A stretch of DNA of 64,000 bases, from contig JAJFFO010000020.1 of assembly GCA_021776615.1 (NCBI GenBank), forward strand, positions 1-64,000, in the 5' to 3' direction. A program made the translations under genes and the position numbers. Positions 18,695 through 27,205 of this stretch are shown piece after piece (within the stretch, counting starts at the first letter, position 1; the number at the start of each line of letters is the position of its first letter). Under the pieces are notes generated by a model. That model searched no databases. It was given only the letters and a program-made list of their open reading frames with translations, and had not been told where the DNA came from. The DNA is from Robiginitomaculum sp. Lineage in GTDB: Bacteria; Pseudomonadota; Alphaproteobacteria; Caulobacterales; Maricaulaceae.

Positions 18695-19492
18695 TTAATT
18701 CCGATTACCGGATAAATCATAGGTGAAGCCAAAGCTGATTGGCAGGGCATCGCGGATATATTGCCGCATAAACAGGTTCAGTTCGGCAATATTAGAGCGC
18801 GGAACCACCACCACATCGCCGCGTTGCAAGGGCTGAGAATCGTCTTGCCCGCCGCGGTGAATGACATCGCTCATATTGATGACTTTCATCATCGTGCCAC
18901 CGTCGGGATGGCGGCGAACCAATATCACCCTGCGCACTTTTGCGGTTTCGCGAGGGCCACCGGCCATCATCAACGCTTCGAGCACACCGATCTGCCCCGG
19001 CAGTTCGAAGACGCCCGGTTGGCCGACTTCGCCGCCCACATAAATGCGTTGGGAGCCAAAGGCGCGGGGAGTTATTTCCACCGCCGGATTAATCAGCTGG
19101 CTGGCCAAAGCGGCACTGAGCCGCTGCTTTAATTGATCAATGGTGAGATTGGCGGCCATTACCGGTGGCGCCAAAGGCATTTGTACCCGGCCATCGGGTG
19201 CGACCAGTAAAAGTCTCGATAATTCCGGTGCCGAATAAACAATAATGTCCAACTGATCGCCGGGCAGGAGGCGGTATTGCGGGTCGGTGTCCTGCCATTG
19301 GCTAAAGCCCCCCGCATTTGTTGCGCCGGTATTGGTGGTGCGGGCGCCATTGTCAGCCGATCTGCTTGCATATTTACCATGGGAACGGCCAGCTGTGGGG
19401 TAGCGTTCATAGCCCCCGGATCCACTTGAGCAGGCGGTAATTGCCAATGCGGCGGTGGCGGCAAGGGCGAAGGAAATTTTTGGTGAAATCAC
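18695..19492 (-). CDS. Polysaccharide export protein (Wza/BexD-like)
   Basis: 265-residue outer-membrane polysaccharide exporter. A lipoprotein signal with lipobox near ALAITAC (Cys21) starts it. The Poly_export domain begins at LLPGDQLDIIVYSAPELSR and VAPDGRVQMPL, and the SLBB segment is IYVGGEVGQPGVFELPGQIG, followed by ALMMAGGPRETA and a C-terminal strand RGDVVVVPRSNIAELN. It is divergent from the Wzz/GumC-like gene, so the 114-base gap should hold both promoters. Short for a Wza and lacking its C-terminal amphipathic helix. Confidence 0.92.
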   Translation of the reverse strand: MISPKISFALAATAALAITACSSGSGGYERYPTAGRSHGKYASRSADNGARTTNTGATNAGGFSQWQDTDPQYRLLPGDQLDIIVYSAPELSRLLLVAPDGRVQMPLAPPVMAANLTIDQLKQRLSAALASQLINPAVEITPRAFGSQRIYVGGEVGQPGVFELPGQIGVLEALMMAGGPRETAKVRRVILVRRHPDGGTMMKVINMSDVIHRGGQDDSQPLQRGDVVVVPRSNIAELNLFMRQYIRDALPISFGFTYDLSGNRN

Positions 19493-19606
19493 AACGCAAA
19501 CCCTTTGATCTGAAAATTTACCTAAATCTTAACGACAATGGTTAGGAATTGTTAAACACGCTCGGAGAATGATGGGCAAAGTTAAGTTTTGGGACCAAGA
19601 GATTCG

Positions 19607-21295
19607 ATGACGCATGAACCACCATCAACACCGATTTCCCCCAATGCCGGTGCTGAGCGCGCGATGCAAGGCGGTTGGGCGCGTTTGAGCGGCGTTACTT
19701 TTATTGACCTTTTGGCGCAATTGTGGCGACAAAAAATCCTTATACTTGTTGTTTTTATTGTAGTTTTCGGCGCAGCCATGGCCGGCGTTATGACTCTGCA
19801 AAAAACCTATACCGCCAGCGGCAAGGTGTTGGTGCAGTTTGGCGATGAATATATTTACAATCCGATTAATCGCAATAGCGGGCAAAATGTGGCCTATTCT
19901 GCGGACCAGATGATTCAGGCCGAGGTCGGCTTTTTTACCGCCATTGAGCTTAAAGAGAGAGTTTTGCAGCGAATCGGTCTGCAACGCCTCTACCCAAAAC
20001 TGGCGATCGCATTGCAGGCCAAACCGGAAAATGAGGCCAATATTCGCGGCAAAGCATTGGATCAAATTAATAAAAACCTTGGGGTGTATACGGCCCCTAA
20101 CCAGCCATTGGTGTCGGTGGCCTTTCGCCACAAAAACCCACAGATCGCCCGCGAAGTGCTGGATGAATTTATTGCCCAATACCAAGCCTATCGGCGCGAA
20201 ATTTTGCTCGACAATAGCACTGGCGGCTTTGACGTTGAACGCAATGCCTCGGAACTGGCCTTGAGGCAAGTCAATCAGGAATTGGAACAGTTTTTATCGC
20301 GCAATAATATTGGTGACTTTGTCGCCGAGCGCACCGCACAAAGCACCCGTATTGCCCAATTACGCGATCAACTTTTAACCGCGCAAGCCCGCCAACTGGA
20401 ACTTGAAGGGGCATTGTCGACCAGTTATGCGCGCTTACAGCAAATACCTGAAAATATTGAACAGTTTTCGGATGATACCGGTGCCGGGCAATTGGAATTG
20501 CTCAAACTTGAGCGCGAACAATTGCTGGCCCGCTACACGCCGACCTCCAGTCCGGTGCAGGAAATTAATGCGCGTATTGCAAGGCTTGAGCGTTCGGCGC
20601 AAAGCGGTACTATCGGCAATACCGGCACTACCCGTATGGGGGTGAATCTGGTATATCAAAGATTGCAGACCAGCACGCTAACTTTGGAGGCTGAACAAAA
20701 ATCCAATGGTGCCAAAATTGATGTTCTCAGCACGCAAATCGCCAAAGTGAAAGGGCATCAGCAACGGTTTCAGAAGCTATTTCCTGAATATCAGCGTTTG
20801 GCCAACCGCGCGCAAGTTATGCAAAGCAATTATGTGCAGTTTGCATCACGCGAGCAGGAAATTATTTCGCGTCAAAACCTGGCGGCGTTGAAGTCGGATA
20901 ATATTCGGGTGATCGAACGCCCGACGGTGCCGGTCCTGGGAAAATCGATGAAGAAATTCGCGGCGGTCGGCGCGCTAATGTTTGCTGGCTTTGTTGCCTT
21001 GTCTGCAGGGTTATTTGCCGCCGTGTATAAGCTAAGCCGCGCCCCGTCGCCGGCGCTCGTTGTTGCTGAAGCTGCTACTGACGTAGATATGCCCGTGCAT
21101 AAAACTGAGGGAGGCGGGAATGACCGATCACCCGAACCGCTGCAAAAACAACCAGATTTACCGTCATGGCAGGTGCCAGCGGTGGATAATTACGGCGTGA
21201 ATATTGTGCAGGCAGGTTATGACCCTCAGGCGCCGTCTTTTGCTCCGGTTGCCGCCAATGATTTGCCGGTTTTGGGCAATATCGCCCAGCACTGA
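19607..21295 (+). CDS. Exopolysaccharide chain-length/polymerisation protein (Wzz/GumC-like)
   Basis: 562-residue inner-membrane polysaccharide co-polymerase. The start is the ATG with AAGAG 7 bases upstream; a TTG six codons earlier is less likely. A first membrane helix (about residues 39-60, ILILVVFIVVFGAAMAGVM) is followed by a Wzz domain (YTASGKVLVQFGDEYIY), long coiled coils (about 190-400), and a second helix (about 453-473, FAAVGALMFAGFVALSAGLF). The tail is disordered and there is no C-terminal kinase domain; that function seems to be split into the next gene. Confidence 0.9.
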   Translation: MTHEPPSTPISPNAGAERAMQGGWARLSGVTFIDLLAQLWRQKILILVVFIVVFGAAMAGVMTLQKTYTASGKVLVQFGDEYIYNPINRNSGQNVAYSADQMIQAEVGFFTAIELKERVLQRIGLQRLYPKLAIALQAKPENEANIRGKALDQINKNLGVYTAPNQPLVSVAFRHKNPQIAREVLDEFIAQYQAYRREILLDNSTGGFDVERNASELALRQVNQELEQFLSRNNIGDFVAERTAQSTRIAQLRDQLLTAQARQLELEGALSTSYARLQQIPENIEQFSDDTGAGQLELLKLEREQLLARYTPTSSPVQEINARIARLERSAQSGTIGNTGTTRMGVNLVYQRLQTSTLTLEAEQKSNGAKIDVLSTQIAKVKGHQQRFQKLFPEYQRLANRAQVMQSNYVQFASREQEIISRQNLAALKSDNIRVIERPTVPVLGKSMKKFAAVGALMFAGFVALSAGLFAAVYKLSRAPSPALVVAEAATDVDMPVHKTEGGGNDRSPEPLQKQPDLPSWQVPAVDNYGVNIVQAGYDPQAPSFAPVAANDLPVLGNIAQH

Positions 21296-21317
21296 GCGTG
21301 TTTGCCAAAAATAAATC

Positions 21318-21351
21318 TTAACGAGATACCCGCTTGGTCATATCTCGTTAA
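21318..21351 (+). promoter_or_regulatory. Perfect 11-bp inverted repeat between two EPS genes
   Basis: TTAACGAGATA (21318-21328) and TATCTCGTTAA (21341-21351) form a perfect inverted repeat around 12 bases in the 101-base gap. The arms contain TTAA steps resembling response-regulator half sites. It may be an operator for the downstream gene or a transcript hairpin controlling read-through. Confidence 0.5.
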
Positions 21352-21396
21352 TAAAGATTACCTTTACTGGGCATATGGATTCGGGACAGTGATGGC

Positions 21397-22107
21397 ATGA
21401 TTGATCTCAGTAGAGAACTGACTGGCATTTGCCAGGTTTATGAGCGGCTCGCAGCGCAGCAGCGCGGCGTGGTGTTGCAATTTATGGGCGTACATGCCGG
21501 CGCTGGTGTTTCCACCTGCGCCCGGGCTTTTGCCCGTTTGATGACGCCGCGCCTGTCTCGCGGTGTTTGGTTGTTTGATCTCGACTTTTATACCAATGCT
21601 CAGCATTGCGTGTTGACCAGCGAACGGGCGCAGGCGTTTTATGGCGCTGCCGGTCCGGGCATGGATGCCAGTATGGATACAGCACCGCTGTTTTGGCGGG
21701 TGCATCCGGAACTGGTTCGCGAAGACGGGCGCAAGGCCGGGGATCGCTTCTATCTTAACATGCACCAAATTGGTGCTCATGCCTTGTTTGTCAGCCGGTT
21801 TCGCACCGATTTATTGCGCGAGGGGCAGATGGTGCATTTGCGCCAGGCCAAAGCCTATTGGGCTGCCGTGCGTGAGAAAGTCGACCTGACCATTATTGAT
21901 TCTCCGGTACTTAATCGCTCAAGGGGTGGTTTGATCACCGCTGCTGACGCTGATGGGGTGATCATTGTTGCTCATCCGTCACAAGCCGGTGCCCAGGCCC
22001 ATGCCTTGCGCCAGCAGATTGAGGGGCGGGGCGGACGGTGCCTTGGCATTGTTTATAATGCGGCCCCTGTACAAGCGTATCAGAGCGCCAATTACGCCGC
22101 CCAATAA
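21397..22107 (+). CDS. CpsD/Wzc-like P-loop protein with degenerate Walker A
   Basis: 236-residue protein with the ParA/MinD-type fold of exopolysaccharide tyrosine kinases. The P-loop reads GVHAGAGVSTCARAFA, so Val38 replaces the expected lysine before Ser-Thr. A Walker A'-like motif WLFDLDFYTNAQH and a Walker B-like LTIIDSPVLNRS follow. No tyrosine cluster is visible at the C-terminus (a single YQSANYAAQ). It follows the Wzz-like gene and is probably its partner. The missing lysine suggests weak or absent ATPase/kinase activity, possibly a structural regulator. Confidence 0.8.
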   Translation: MIDLSRELTGICQVYERLAAQQRGVVLQFMGVHAGAGVSTCARAFARLMTPRLSRGVWLFDLDFYTNAQHCVLTSERAQAFYGAAGPGMDASMDTAPLFWRVHPELVREDGRKAGDRFYLNMHQIGAHALFVSRFRTDLLREGQMVHLRQAKAYWAAVREKVDLTIIDSPVLNRSRGGLITAADADGVIIVAHPSQAGAQAHALRQQIEGRGGRCLGIVYNAAPVQAYQSANYAAQ

Positions 22108-22172
22108 GGTAAAACTTGTGGCCCAAATCGGGGCAAATGGGCAACACACCGGAAAGCAAAAAGGGAGCCGCC

Positions 22173-23225
22173 ATGTCGCAAAAAGGCTTTTACATTCCCT
22201 CTTTGGATGGTTTACGGGCGATCGCCGTATTGCTGGTATTTGCCGCCCATGCCGGCCTGAGTCATTTGGTACCTGGCGGTCTTGGGGTCACCATATTTTT
22301 CTTCCTCAGTGGCTTTTTGATCACCACCCTCATGCGCCTTGAGTTTGAAAAAACCGGTGCGCTCAGCTTTGGTAAATTTTATCTGCGCCGTGTGTATCGC
22401 ATTTTGCCGCCTTTCTATCTGGTGCTCGCTTTGGTTTTGCTGTTGGCCCTGTCGGGTGCCTTGCAAAGCGACATGCAGTGGGGGGCGGTAGCCGCGCAAG
22501 CGGCGCAATTCACCAATTATTACCTCATCATCGCCGGTGCCGAACACACGGTGCCGGGGCTTACAGTGTTGTGGTCACTTTCGGTGGAAGAACACTTTTA
22601 CTTGCTGTTTCCTTTGGTGTTTTTGGCCATGGCCAGAAGGGTGGGAAACCGCAAAATGGCCAGCATTATCGCGCTGTTTTGCGGGGCTGTATTGGCATGG
22701 CGTTTGGCGCTGGTGCTGGGCATGAATGCGCCGCCGGAACGCACCTATTATGCCAGCGATACGCGCATTGATTCTATCATGTTTGGCAGCATTTTGGCGC
22801 TGTGGAAAAACCCGGTGCTGGACGCCCCGATGTTTAAAAGCAATAGAGCGGCTTTGCTGGCCCTGTTTGCTGCCGGGGCGCTTATGTTATTCACTTTGGT
22901 TTACCGCGAACCGGTGTTTCGCGAAACATTGCGCTATAGCCTGCAGGGCCTAGCCCTTTTGCCGTTATTTGCTTTGGCCATCGCCAAAAGCCATTGGCAG
23001 ATTTTTCGCTGGCTGGAATTTGCGCCCCTGCGCTTTGTCGGCAAAGTTTCCTATACGGCCTATCTTATTCACCCGACCGCCATTGGCCTGGTCGAGCAAA
23101 ATCTGCACACTGGCTTTGTGTTGACATTGGTGTTGAGCTTGACGCTGACTTTGGGGTTTTCGGCGGCAATGTATCATTTGGTCGAGCGGCATATGGCCGC
23201 TTTGCGGTCTCGATTACACACGTAA
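22173..23225 (+). CDS. Acyltransferase 3 family membrane protein (OafA-like)
   Basis: 350-residue integral membrane acyltransferase. The start is ATG with AAGGGAG upstream. N-terminal YIPSLDGLRAIAVLLVFAAHAG carries the family signature with the catalytic His in AAHAG, then GGLGVTIFFFLSGFLIT and LRRVYRILPPFY. There are about ten membrane helices, including LWSLSVEEHFYLLFPLVF. It probably adds an acetyl or other acyl group to the polysaccharide repeat unit before export. 65 bases after the CpsD-like gene, same operon. Confidence 0.93.
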   Translation: MSQKGFYIPSLDGLRAIAVLLVFAAHAGLSHLVPGGLGVTIFFFLSGFLITTLMRLEFEKTGALSFGKFYLRRVYRILPPFYLVLALVLLLALSGALQSDMQWGAVAAQAAQFTNYYLIIAGAEHTVPGLTVLWSLSVEEHFYLLFPLVFLAMARRVGNRKMASIIALFCGAVLAWRLALVLGMNAPPERTYYASDTRIDSIMFGSILALWKNPVLDAPMFKSNRAALLALFAAGALMLFTLVYREPVFRETLRYSLQGLALLPLFALAIAKSHWQIFRWLEFAPLRFVGKVSYTAYLIHPTAIGLVEQNLHTGFVLTLVLSLTLTLGFSAAMYHLVERHMAALRSRLHT

Positions 23226-23259
23226 CCATGCCTTCAGGCCCACAATTTTCCACATCTTG

Positions 23260-23267
23260 TTAACCAT
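23260..23267 (+). promoter_or_regulatory. TTAACCAT CtrA-like site before the ligase gene
   Basis: TTAACCAT lies 51 bases before the ligase start inside TTGTTAACCATAACCG, which is repeated identically upstream of fliQ. TTAACCAT is the half-site bound by CtrA in Caulobacter. No exact second TTAA half-site was found at the 7-base spacing. Confidence 0.45.
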
Positions 23268-23317
23268 AACCGCCTTTACTGAACGCGGATAAAGAATCTG
23301 ATCAGTGTGACGCCCTT

Positions 23318-24592
23318 ATGAGCATGGTTGTAGACGATATCGGCCCGCGCCCCTTTACCCTTGGGCGTTTAGGCGGCGTTTTTGACGTCGGCATGTCGCT
23401 GGCCCTATTGCTTATGTTTTCAGGCGCTTTTTTGGGGCCTTTAATCTCTAGCGGGGCGGATGCGCAGGAAGCCGGTTGGGTGAAGTATTTTTTCTACCCG
23501 GCTTATTTGGTGGCCTTACTTCTGATGATGCGCCGCCCGTGGGCGACCATGAACGGGTTTGCCCGCAGTTTTTTATTGTTATTGCCGGTTATGCTGGCGC
23601 TTGCTTCCACATTTTGGTCTCTGGATTCGGCCATTACCTTTCGCCGGGCTATCGCCCTGTTGATGACCACCGCCTTCGCGATTTATCTGGCGTCGCGCTA
23701 TGATTGGAGCGGTTTGGTTGAATTGTTTGCCACCGTGTTTTCGCTATTGGCGGTAATGAGTCTGGTTTTTATTCTACTGGTGCCGTCACGCGGGATTATG
23801 CAAGAAACCCATGCCGGCGCGTGGGCTGGCTTGTGGTGGGAAAAGAACGACCTTGGCATGAATATGGCCAAGGCGGCGCATTTGTGTCTGTGCGCGATGA
23901 TTTTTAAGCCCAAGCGCGCGTGGCTGTGGGGCACTTTGGCATTATTGGCCATCGGTTTGGTGCTGATGTCGACCTCTAAAACATCCCTATTGGCTTTATT
24001 GCTGGGGCTGGGCGGTGTCGGCGCGCTTTATGTGTTCCGCCGGGGGCCCTTAATCGGTATTCCCTTGGTGTTTTTTGGCTCCACCTTCGCCGGGGCGTTT
24101 ATGTTGGGGCTGGAATATGCGCCCAAATTTATGTTTGGCCTGATCGGCAAGGATCCGTCCTTGACAGGGCGCACGGATATTTGGGAAGCCCTGTTTGATC
24201 AGATCAAAACCCATCCCTGGTTCGGGCATGGCTATGCGGTATTCTGGCTTGACGAGACTGGCCCGGCCTTTTGGGTGCGCCAACGCACCGAATGGCTGGT
24301 GCCCACCGCCCATAATGGCTGGCTGGAGACATGGCTGTCGATTGGCCTGCTGGGCGTGTTATTGTTTGCACTGGCATATATTAGTACCGTCATTACCGCC
24401 TTGCGCGGCGTGCTAAGCGGCAAAGCGGCCTATTGGGCGTTGGTTTCTACGCTGGTGTTTTTGCTATTCTCTTTGTCGGAAAGCAATATTTTGCAACAAA
24501 ACAATCTGGGTTGGACTTTGTTTGCCGCGACCGCGGCCAAGCTATTTGGTGCTGGCCCGCTTAGGCGGTCTCACAGGGCTGAAGCGCCATAA
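23318..24592 (+). CDS. O-antigen ligase/Wzy-like polysaccharide membrane protein
   Basis: 424-residue polytopic protein with about eleven hydrophobic segments and a Wzy_C-type domain (PF04932-like): MNMAKAAHLCLCAMIF, ALLAIGLVLMSTSKTSLLALLLG and GRTDIWEALFDQIKTHPWFGHGYAVF with VPTAHNGWLETWLSIGLLG. The conserved arginine in LTGRTDIW and the loop His in TAHNG are the usual catalytic positions. It may polymerise repeat units (Wzy) or ligate chains; the neighbouring Wzx-like and Wzz-like genes favour Wzy. Its end overlaps the convergent GT2 gene by 22 bases. Confidence 0.88.
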   Translation: MSMVVDDIGPRPFTLGRLGGVFDVGMSLALLLMFSGAFLGPLISSGADAQEAGWVKYFFYPAYLVALLLMMRRPWATMNGFARSFLLLLPVMLALASTFWSLDSAITFRRAIALLMTTAFAIYLASRYDWSGLVELFATVFSLLAVMSLVFILLVPSRGIMQETHAGAWAGLWWEKNDLGMNMAKAAHLCLCAMIFKPKRAWLWGTLALLAIGLVLMSTSKTSLLALLLGLGGVGALYVFRRGPLIGIPLVFFGSTFAGAFMLGLEYAPKFMFGLIGKDPSLTGRTDIWEALFDQIKTHPWFGHGYAVFWLDETGPAFWVRQRTEWLVPTAHNGWLETWLSIGLLGVLLFALAYISTVITALRGVLSGKAAYWALVSTLVFLLFSLSESNILQQNNLGWTLFAATAAKLFGAGPLRRSHRAEAP

Positions 24593-25485
24593 AACCGTGG
24601 CTGAAAACGGTCGGTCCATAGTATTTTTCCAAGTCCGCCAATGGCTTTATCCAACATGCGAACGTGCTTTTCGGCGTTGAAGGGTCGGTAGATCAGGCTG
24701 GCCGAACCATAAACCAAAAACTGGCCCAAGCCGACACCCATCCAATAAGCCACCTTGGCTAAATCGCGGTGCTGCCACGCCACTTGGGTCGGACCTTGGC
24801 CGAAGGCAAAAGCTTTGGAGATCGAGTAAGCGACGGTGGCGCGTTGCGGTGGAATTTCTTCATAGACCAGCGCCTCAGCCGCCCATGCAATGACCCCGCC
24901 CTGGCGTTGTACGGTGGAATAAAGTTCATCATCCTCGCCGCCGGTTTCGTTGGTGATTGGGTTAAACACTGGCATGTCCGAGAAAAACTTGCCGCGCTTC
25001 AGCATGGAATTGCAGCAACCATAATATTTGTCGATCAGGCCGGATTCTGCCGGTCCAAAAGCGCTAAAGCGTTCCTCAATATAGGATTTGTGCGGCACAT
25101 CGGCAGCAATGCGGCCCTTTACCGGGCCGAACACCAAATCGGCATTGGTTTGTGCTTGGACTTCCATAATCGCTTTTAGCCAGCCGGGGGCTGCCGTCTG
25201 GTCATCATCAAGAAACACAATGCGTTTGGCCTGCGCTAGGCGCAGCGCCGTATTGCGCACGGTGGCGACGCCGGGTTCCGGTTCGTGGCCATAGACAATG
25301 GTCCACCTTTTGCCGCACTCCATGCCTTGCACCACTGCCTTGGCAGAAGCGTCCGGGTCGTTATCCACCACCACAATTTCTACCAGAGCTTGCACGTCTT
25401 TTTGTAAAAGGACGCTTTTAATGGCCATTTGTACCTGTTGCGGGCGCTTGAACGTGGGGATGATGACCGAGATATCGGGCTTCAT
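24571..25485 (-). CDS. Glycosyltransferase family 2
   Basis: 304-residue GT-A glycosyltransferase, cytoplasmic side of the inner membrane, adding a sugar to a lipid-linked repeat unit. The start ISVIIPTFKRPQQVQMAIKSVLLQ and the DxD-like VVVDNDPDAS are followed by the metal motif FLDDDQTAAPGWL. The C-terminal region has hydrophobic stretches (WMGVGLGQFLVYGSASLIYRP). The order resembles ExoM-type enzymes. The start overlaps the deacetylase gene by 4 bases, so the gene is last of a four-gene coupled operon. Confidence 0.92.
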   Translation of the reverse strand: MKPDISVIIPTFKRPQQVQMAIKSVLLQKDVQALVEIVVVDNDPDASAKAVVQGMECGKRWTIVYGHEPEPGVATVRNTALRLAQAKRIVFLDDDQTAAPGWLKAIMEVQAQTNADLVFGPVKGRIAADVPHKSYIEERFSAFGPAESGLIDKYYGCCNSMLKRGKFFSDMPVFNPITNETGGEDDELYSTVQRQGGVIAWAAEALVYEEIPPQRATVAYSISKAFAFGQGPTQVAWQHRDLAKVAYWMGVGLGQFLVYGSASLIYRPFNAEKHVRMLDKAIGGLGKILWTDRFQPRFYGASAL

Positions 25486-26255
25486 GCGGCTTTCTCCAAA
25501 AGTTCGAGTTGTGAATAGGCTTCAATGATCGGCAGAACTTCAAACCCTGCCATTTTAACGGCTTCGCACACGGCCTGCAGAAGTTCAGGCGTGCATCCCC
25601 ATTCGCCGGGGTTTGGCGAGATATCGTGACTATAAAAAATCAGCCAGCCGGGCGCTTTGGCGAGGTCATCTACAAAAGAGAGCGCTAATGCCTTATCGTC
25701 TAATCCGCCTTCAAGAGCGGTGGCGTAAAGCTGGTGCGCATCGGCAAAACGGCGATTAATACCGTTTTTTACGCCGCGTAAACAGGCATAATGCTGGCCT
25801 AAAAGTGCTTTGCTGTGAGCACTGGCCTCGCCAAACGGGTAAGCGAAAGTGCGCGGTGTTGGTGCCCCCAAAGCGCGCAGGCGCTTCTGATTTTGCCGAA
25901 TTTCGCGTTCCACGACCACTGGTGGATTTAGCGCGCAATCCACATGGTTTTCCGTATGGCAGCCAATTTCATGACCTTTGCTGACCAAGCGCGCCACGTC
26001 TTGCGCGGTGAATAGCGGGCCTAAATGGTTTTTGGTGCTCTCAAAGCCGGTGCTGGTATAATAGGTGCCGCGCCAGCCATAATTTTCTAGTGTCTGCGCG
26101 CCAATTTGGGCGGCGCTTCTGGGAAAATCATCAAAGCTGAAACTCACGATACGCCGTCCCTTGGTGCAATCCATGGTTTTGCGCGCTTGCAGGCGCGTCA
26201 TTCGCCGCTTTAACGCGCCAAAAACACCGCTTGAGGGAGAGTAGGGTATGTTCAT
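25482..26255 (-). CDS. Polysaccharide deacetylase (NodB-type)
   Basis: 257-residue carbohydrate esterase family 4 protein. The start is the ATG that overlaps the upstream glycosyltransferase stop by 4 bases; longer starts are possible but unneeded. The NodB motifs are present: SFSFDDF with catalytic Asp42-Asp43, and the metal His pair His100 and His104 in GCHTENHVD, with FAYPFGEAS and LIFYSHDISP further on. It should remove N- or O-acetyl groups from the polysaccharide. No signal peptide is obvious, so an intracellular role on the lipid-linked precursor is plausible. Confidence 0.9.
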   Translation of the reverse strand: MNIPYSPSSGVFGALKRRMTRLQARKTMDCTKGRRIVSFSFDDFPRSAAQIGAQTLENYGWRGTYYTSTGFESTKNHLGPLFTAQDVARLVSKGHEIGCHTENHVDCALNPPVVVEREIRQNQKRLRALGAPTPRTFAYPFGEASAHSKALLGQHYACLRGVKNGINRRFADAHQLYATALEGGLDDKALALSFVDDLAKAPGWLIFYSHDISPNPGEWGCTPELLQAVCEAVKMAGFEVLPIIEAYSQLELLEKAA

Positions 26256-27205
26256 GATAAAGCCTGTGCATACCAGCTTGAACGCCATAGTTTCAGCGCC
26301 AAGGTGCGTAATTGTAAGGGGATGAAGCCATTTTCCTGGCGGGCGATTGCCGCAAACAGTGGGCGCAATAGAGAAAAATAGGGAATTTTTTTGATCATTT
26401 GGGCGCTGCGCCAACTGGGCAGGGTGCGGGCTAAATCCGGGTGCCGTTCAACAAAGCGCGCATAATTACCGGCCGAATCCTTAAACCGACGCACCAAGGT
26501 GTCGGCGTTTTCCAGCCCTAAATGCACCGCTGCATTATCAATATGCACAATCGAAAATTTGTCCGCAGCGCGGGCGGCCCATTCAACGTCCTCCCAGCCC
26601 CAACCGGCAAAGCCATTATCGAACGGGCATTGGCCCAGCACGTCGCGCCGGACCAACAGGTTGGACGTGCAGACGTGTTTGGCCGGGTTTTGTGCGCGGA
26701 CATGGGCAGGCAGGCAGTCAGAGGTTTTGGAAAATGCTTGATGCAAAGCCAGCGCCGGTTCCACGGCGTCAAGGTCTTCAACATTAAAGCCGCCAAAAGC
26801 GATGGCCGGGTTATTGGTCTCTATACAATTAAGCCAATTGGGCAAAAATGCACGGTCTTGCGGCATCATGTCAGCATCCAAAAACAATACCCATGCGCCG
26901 GTGCTGGCCTCTATCAGGGCGTTGCGCGCGTGGGAGCGGCCATGATTGTCATCGGCGGTTATCAATTGGACCGGGGCATTGCATGCCTGCACCACAGCAA
27001 GCATATGCGCCGTCAGGACAGCGTCCTGACTGCCATCATCATAGAGGATGATTTGCATACCTTGCCCGCTTTGCCGGTCCAATTGGCGCAACAGATGTGC
27101 CGGGTCGTCTTTGAAAAACGGGATCAGCACGCTCAATTTCGCTGGCCCATCCTGCCAAGCGGCATTGGACACTATATCTGCGGAAGGGGGAGGCGTGTGC
27201 ATCAT
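26252..27205 (-). CDS. Glycosyltransferase family 2
   Basis: 317-residue GT2 with LSVLIPFFKDDPAHLLRQLDR at the start, ILYDDGSQDAV, NHGRSHARNALIEASTGAWVLFLDADMMP (DxD motif) and the later GWGWEDVEWAARAADK, which is typical of galactosyl/glucosaminyl-transferases of this family. The C-terminus is basic and hydrophobic, implying peripheral membrane binding. It overlaps both neighbours by 4 bases, so its expression is coupled to the flippase and the deacetylase. The transferred sugar cannot be read. Confidence 0.9.
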   Translation of the reverse strand: MMHTPPPSADIVSNAAWQDGPAKLSVLIPFFKDDPAHLLRQLDRQSGQGMQIILYDDGSQDAVLTAHMLAVVQACNAPVQLITADDNHGRSHARNALIEASTGAWVLFLDADMMPQDRAFLPNWLNCIETNNPAIAFGGFNVEDLDAVEPALALHQAFSKTSDCLPAHVRAQNPAKHVCTSNLLVRRDVLGQCPFDNGFAGWGWEDVEWAARAADKFSIVHIDNAAVHLGLENADTLVRRFKDSAGNYARFVERHPDLARTLPSWRSAQMIKKIPYFSLLRPLFAAIARQENGFIPLQLRTLALKLWRSSWYAQALS

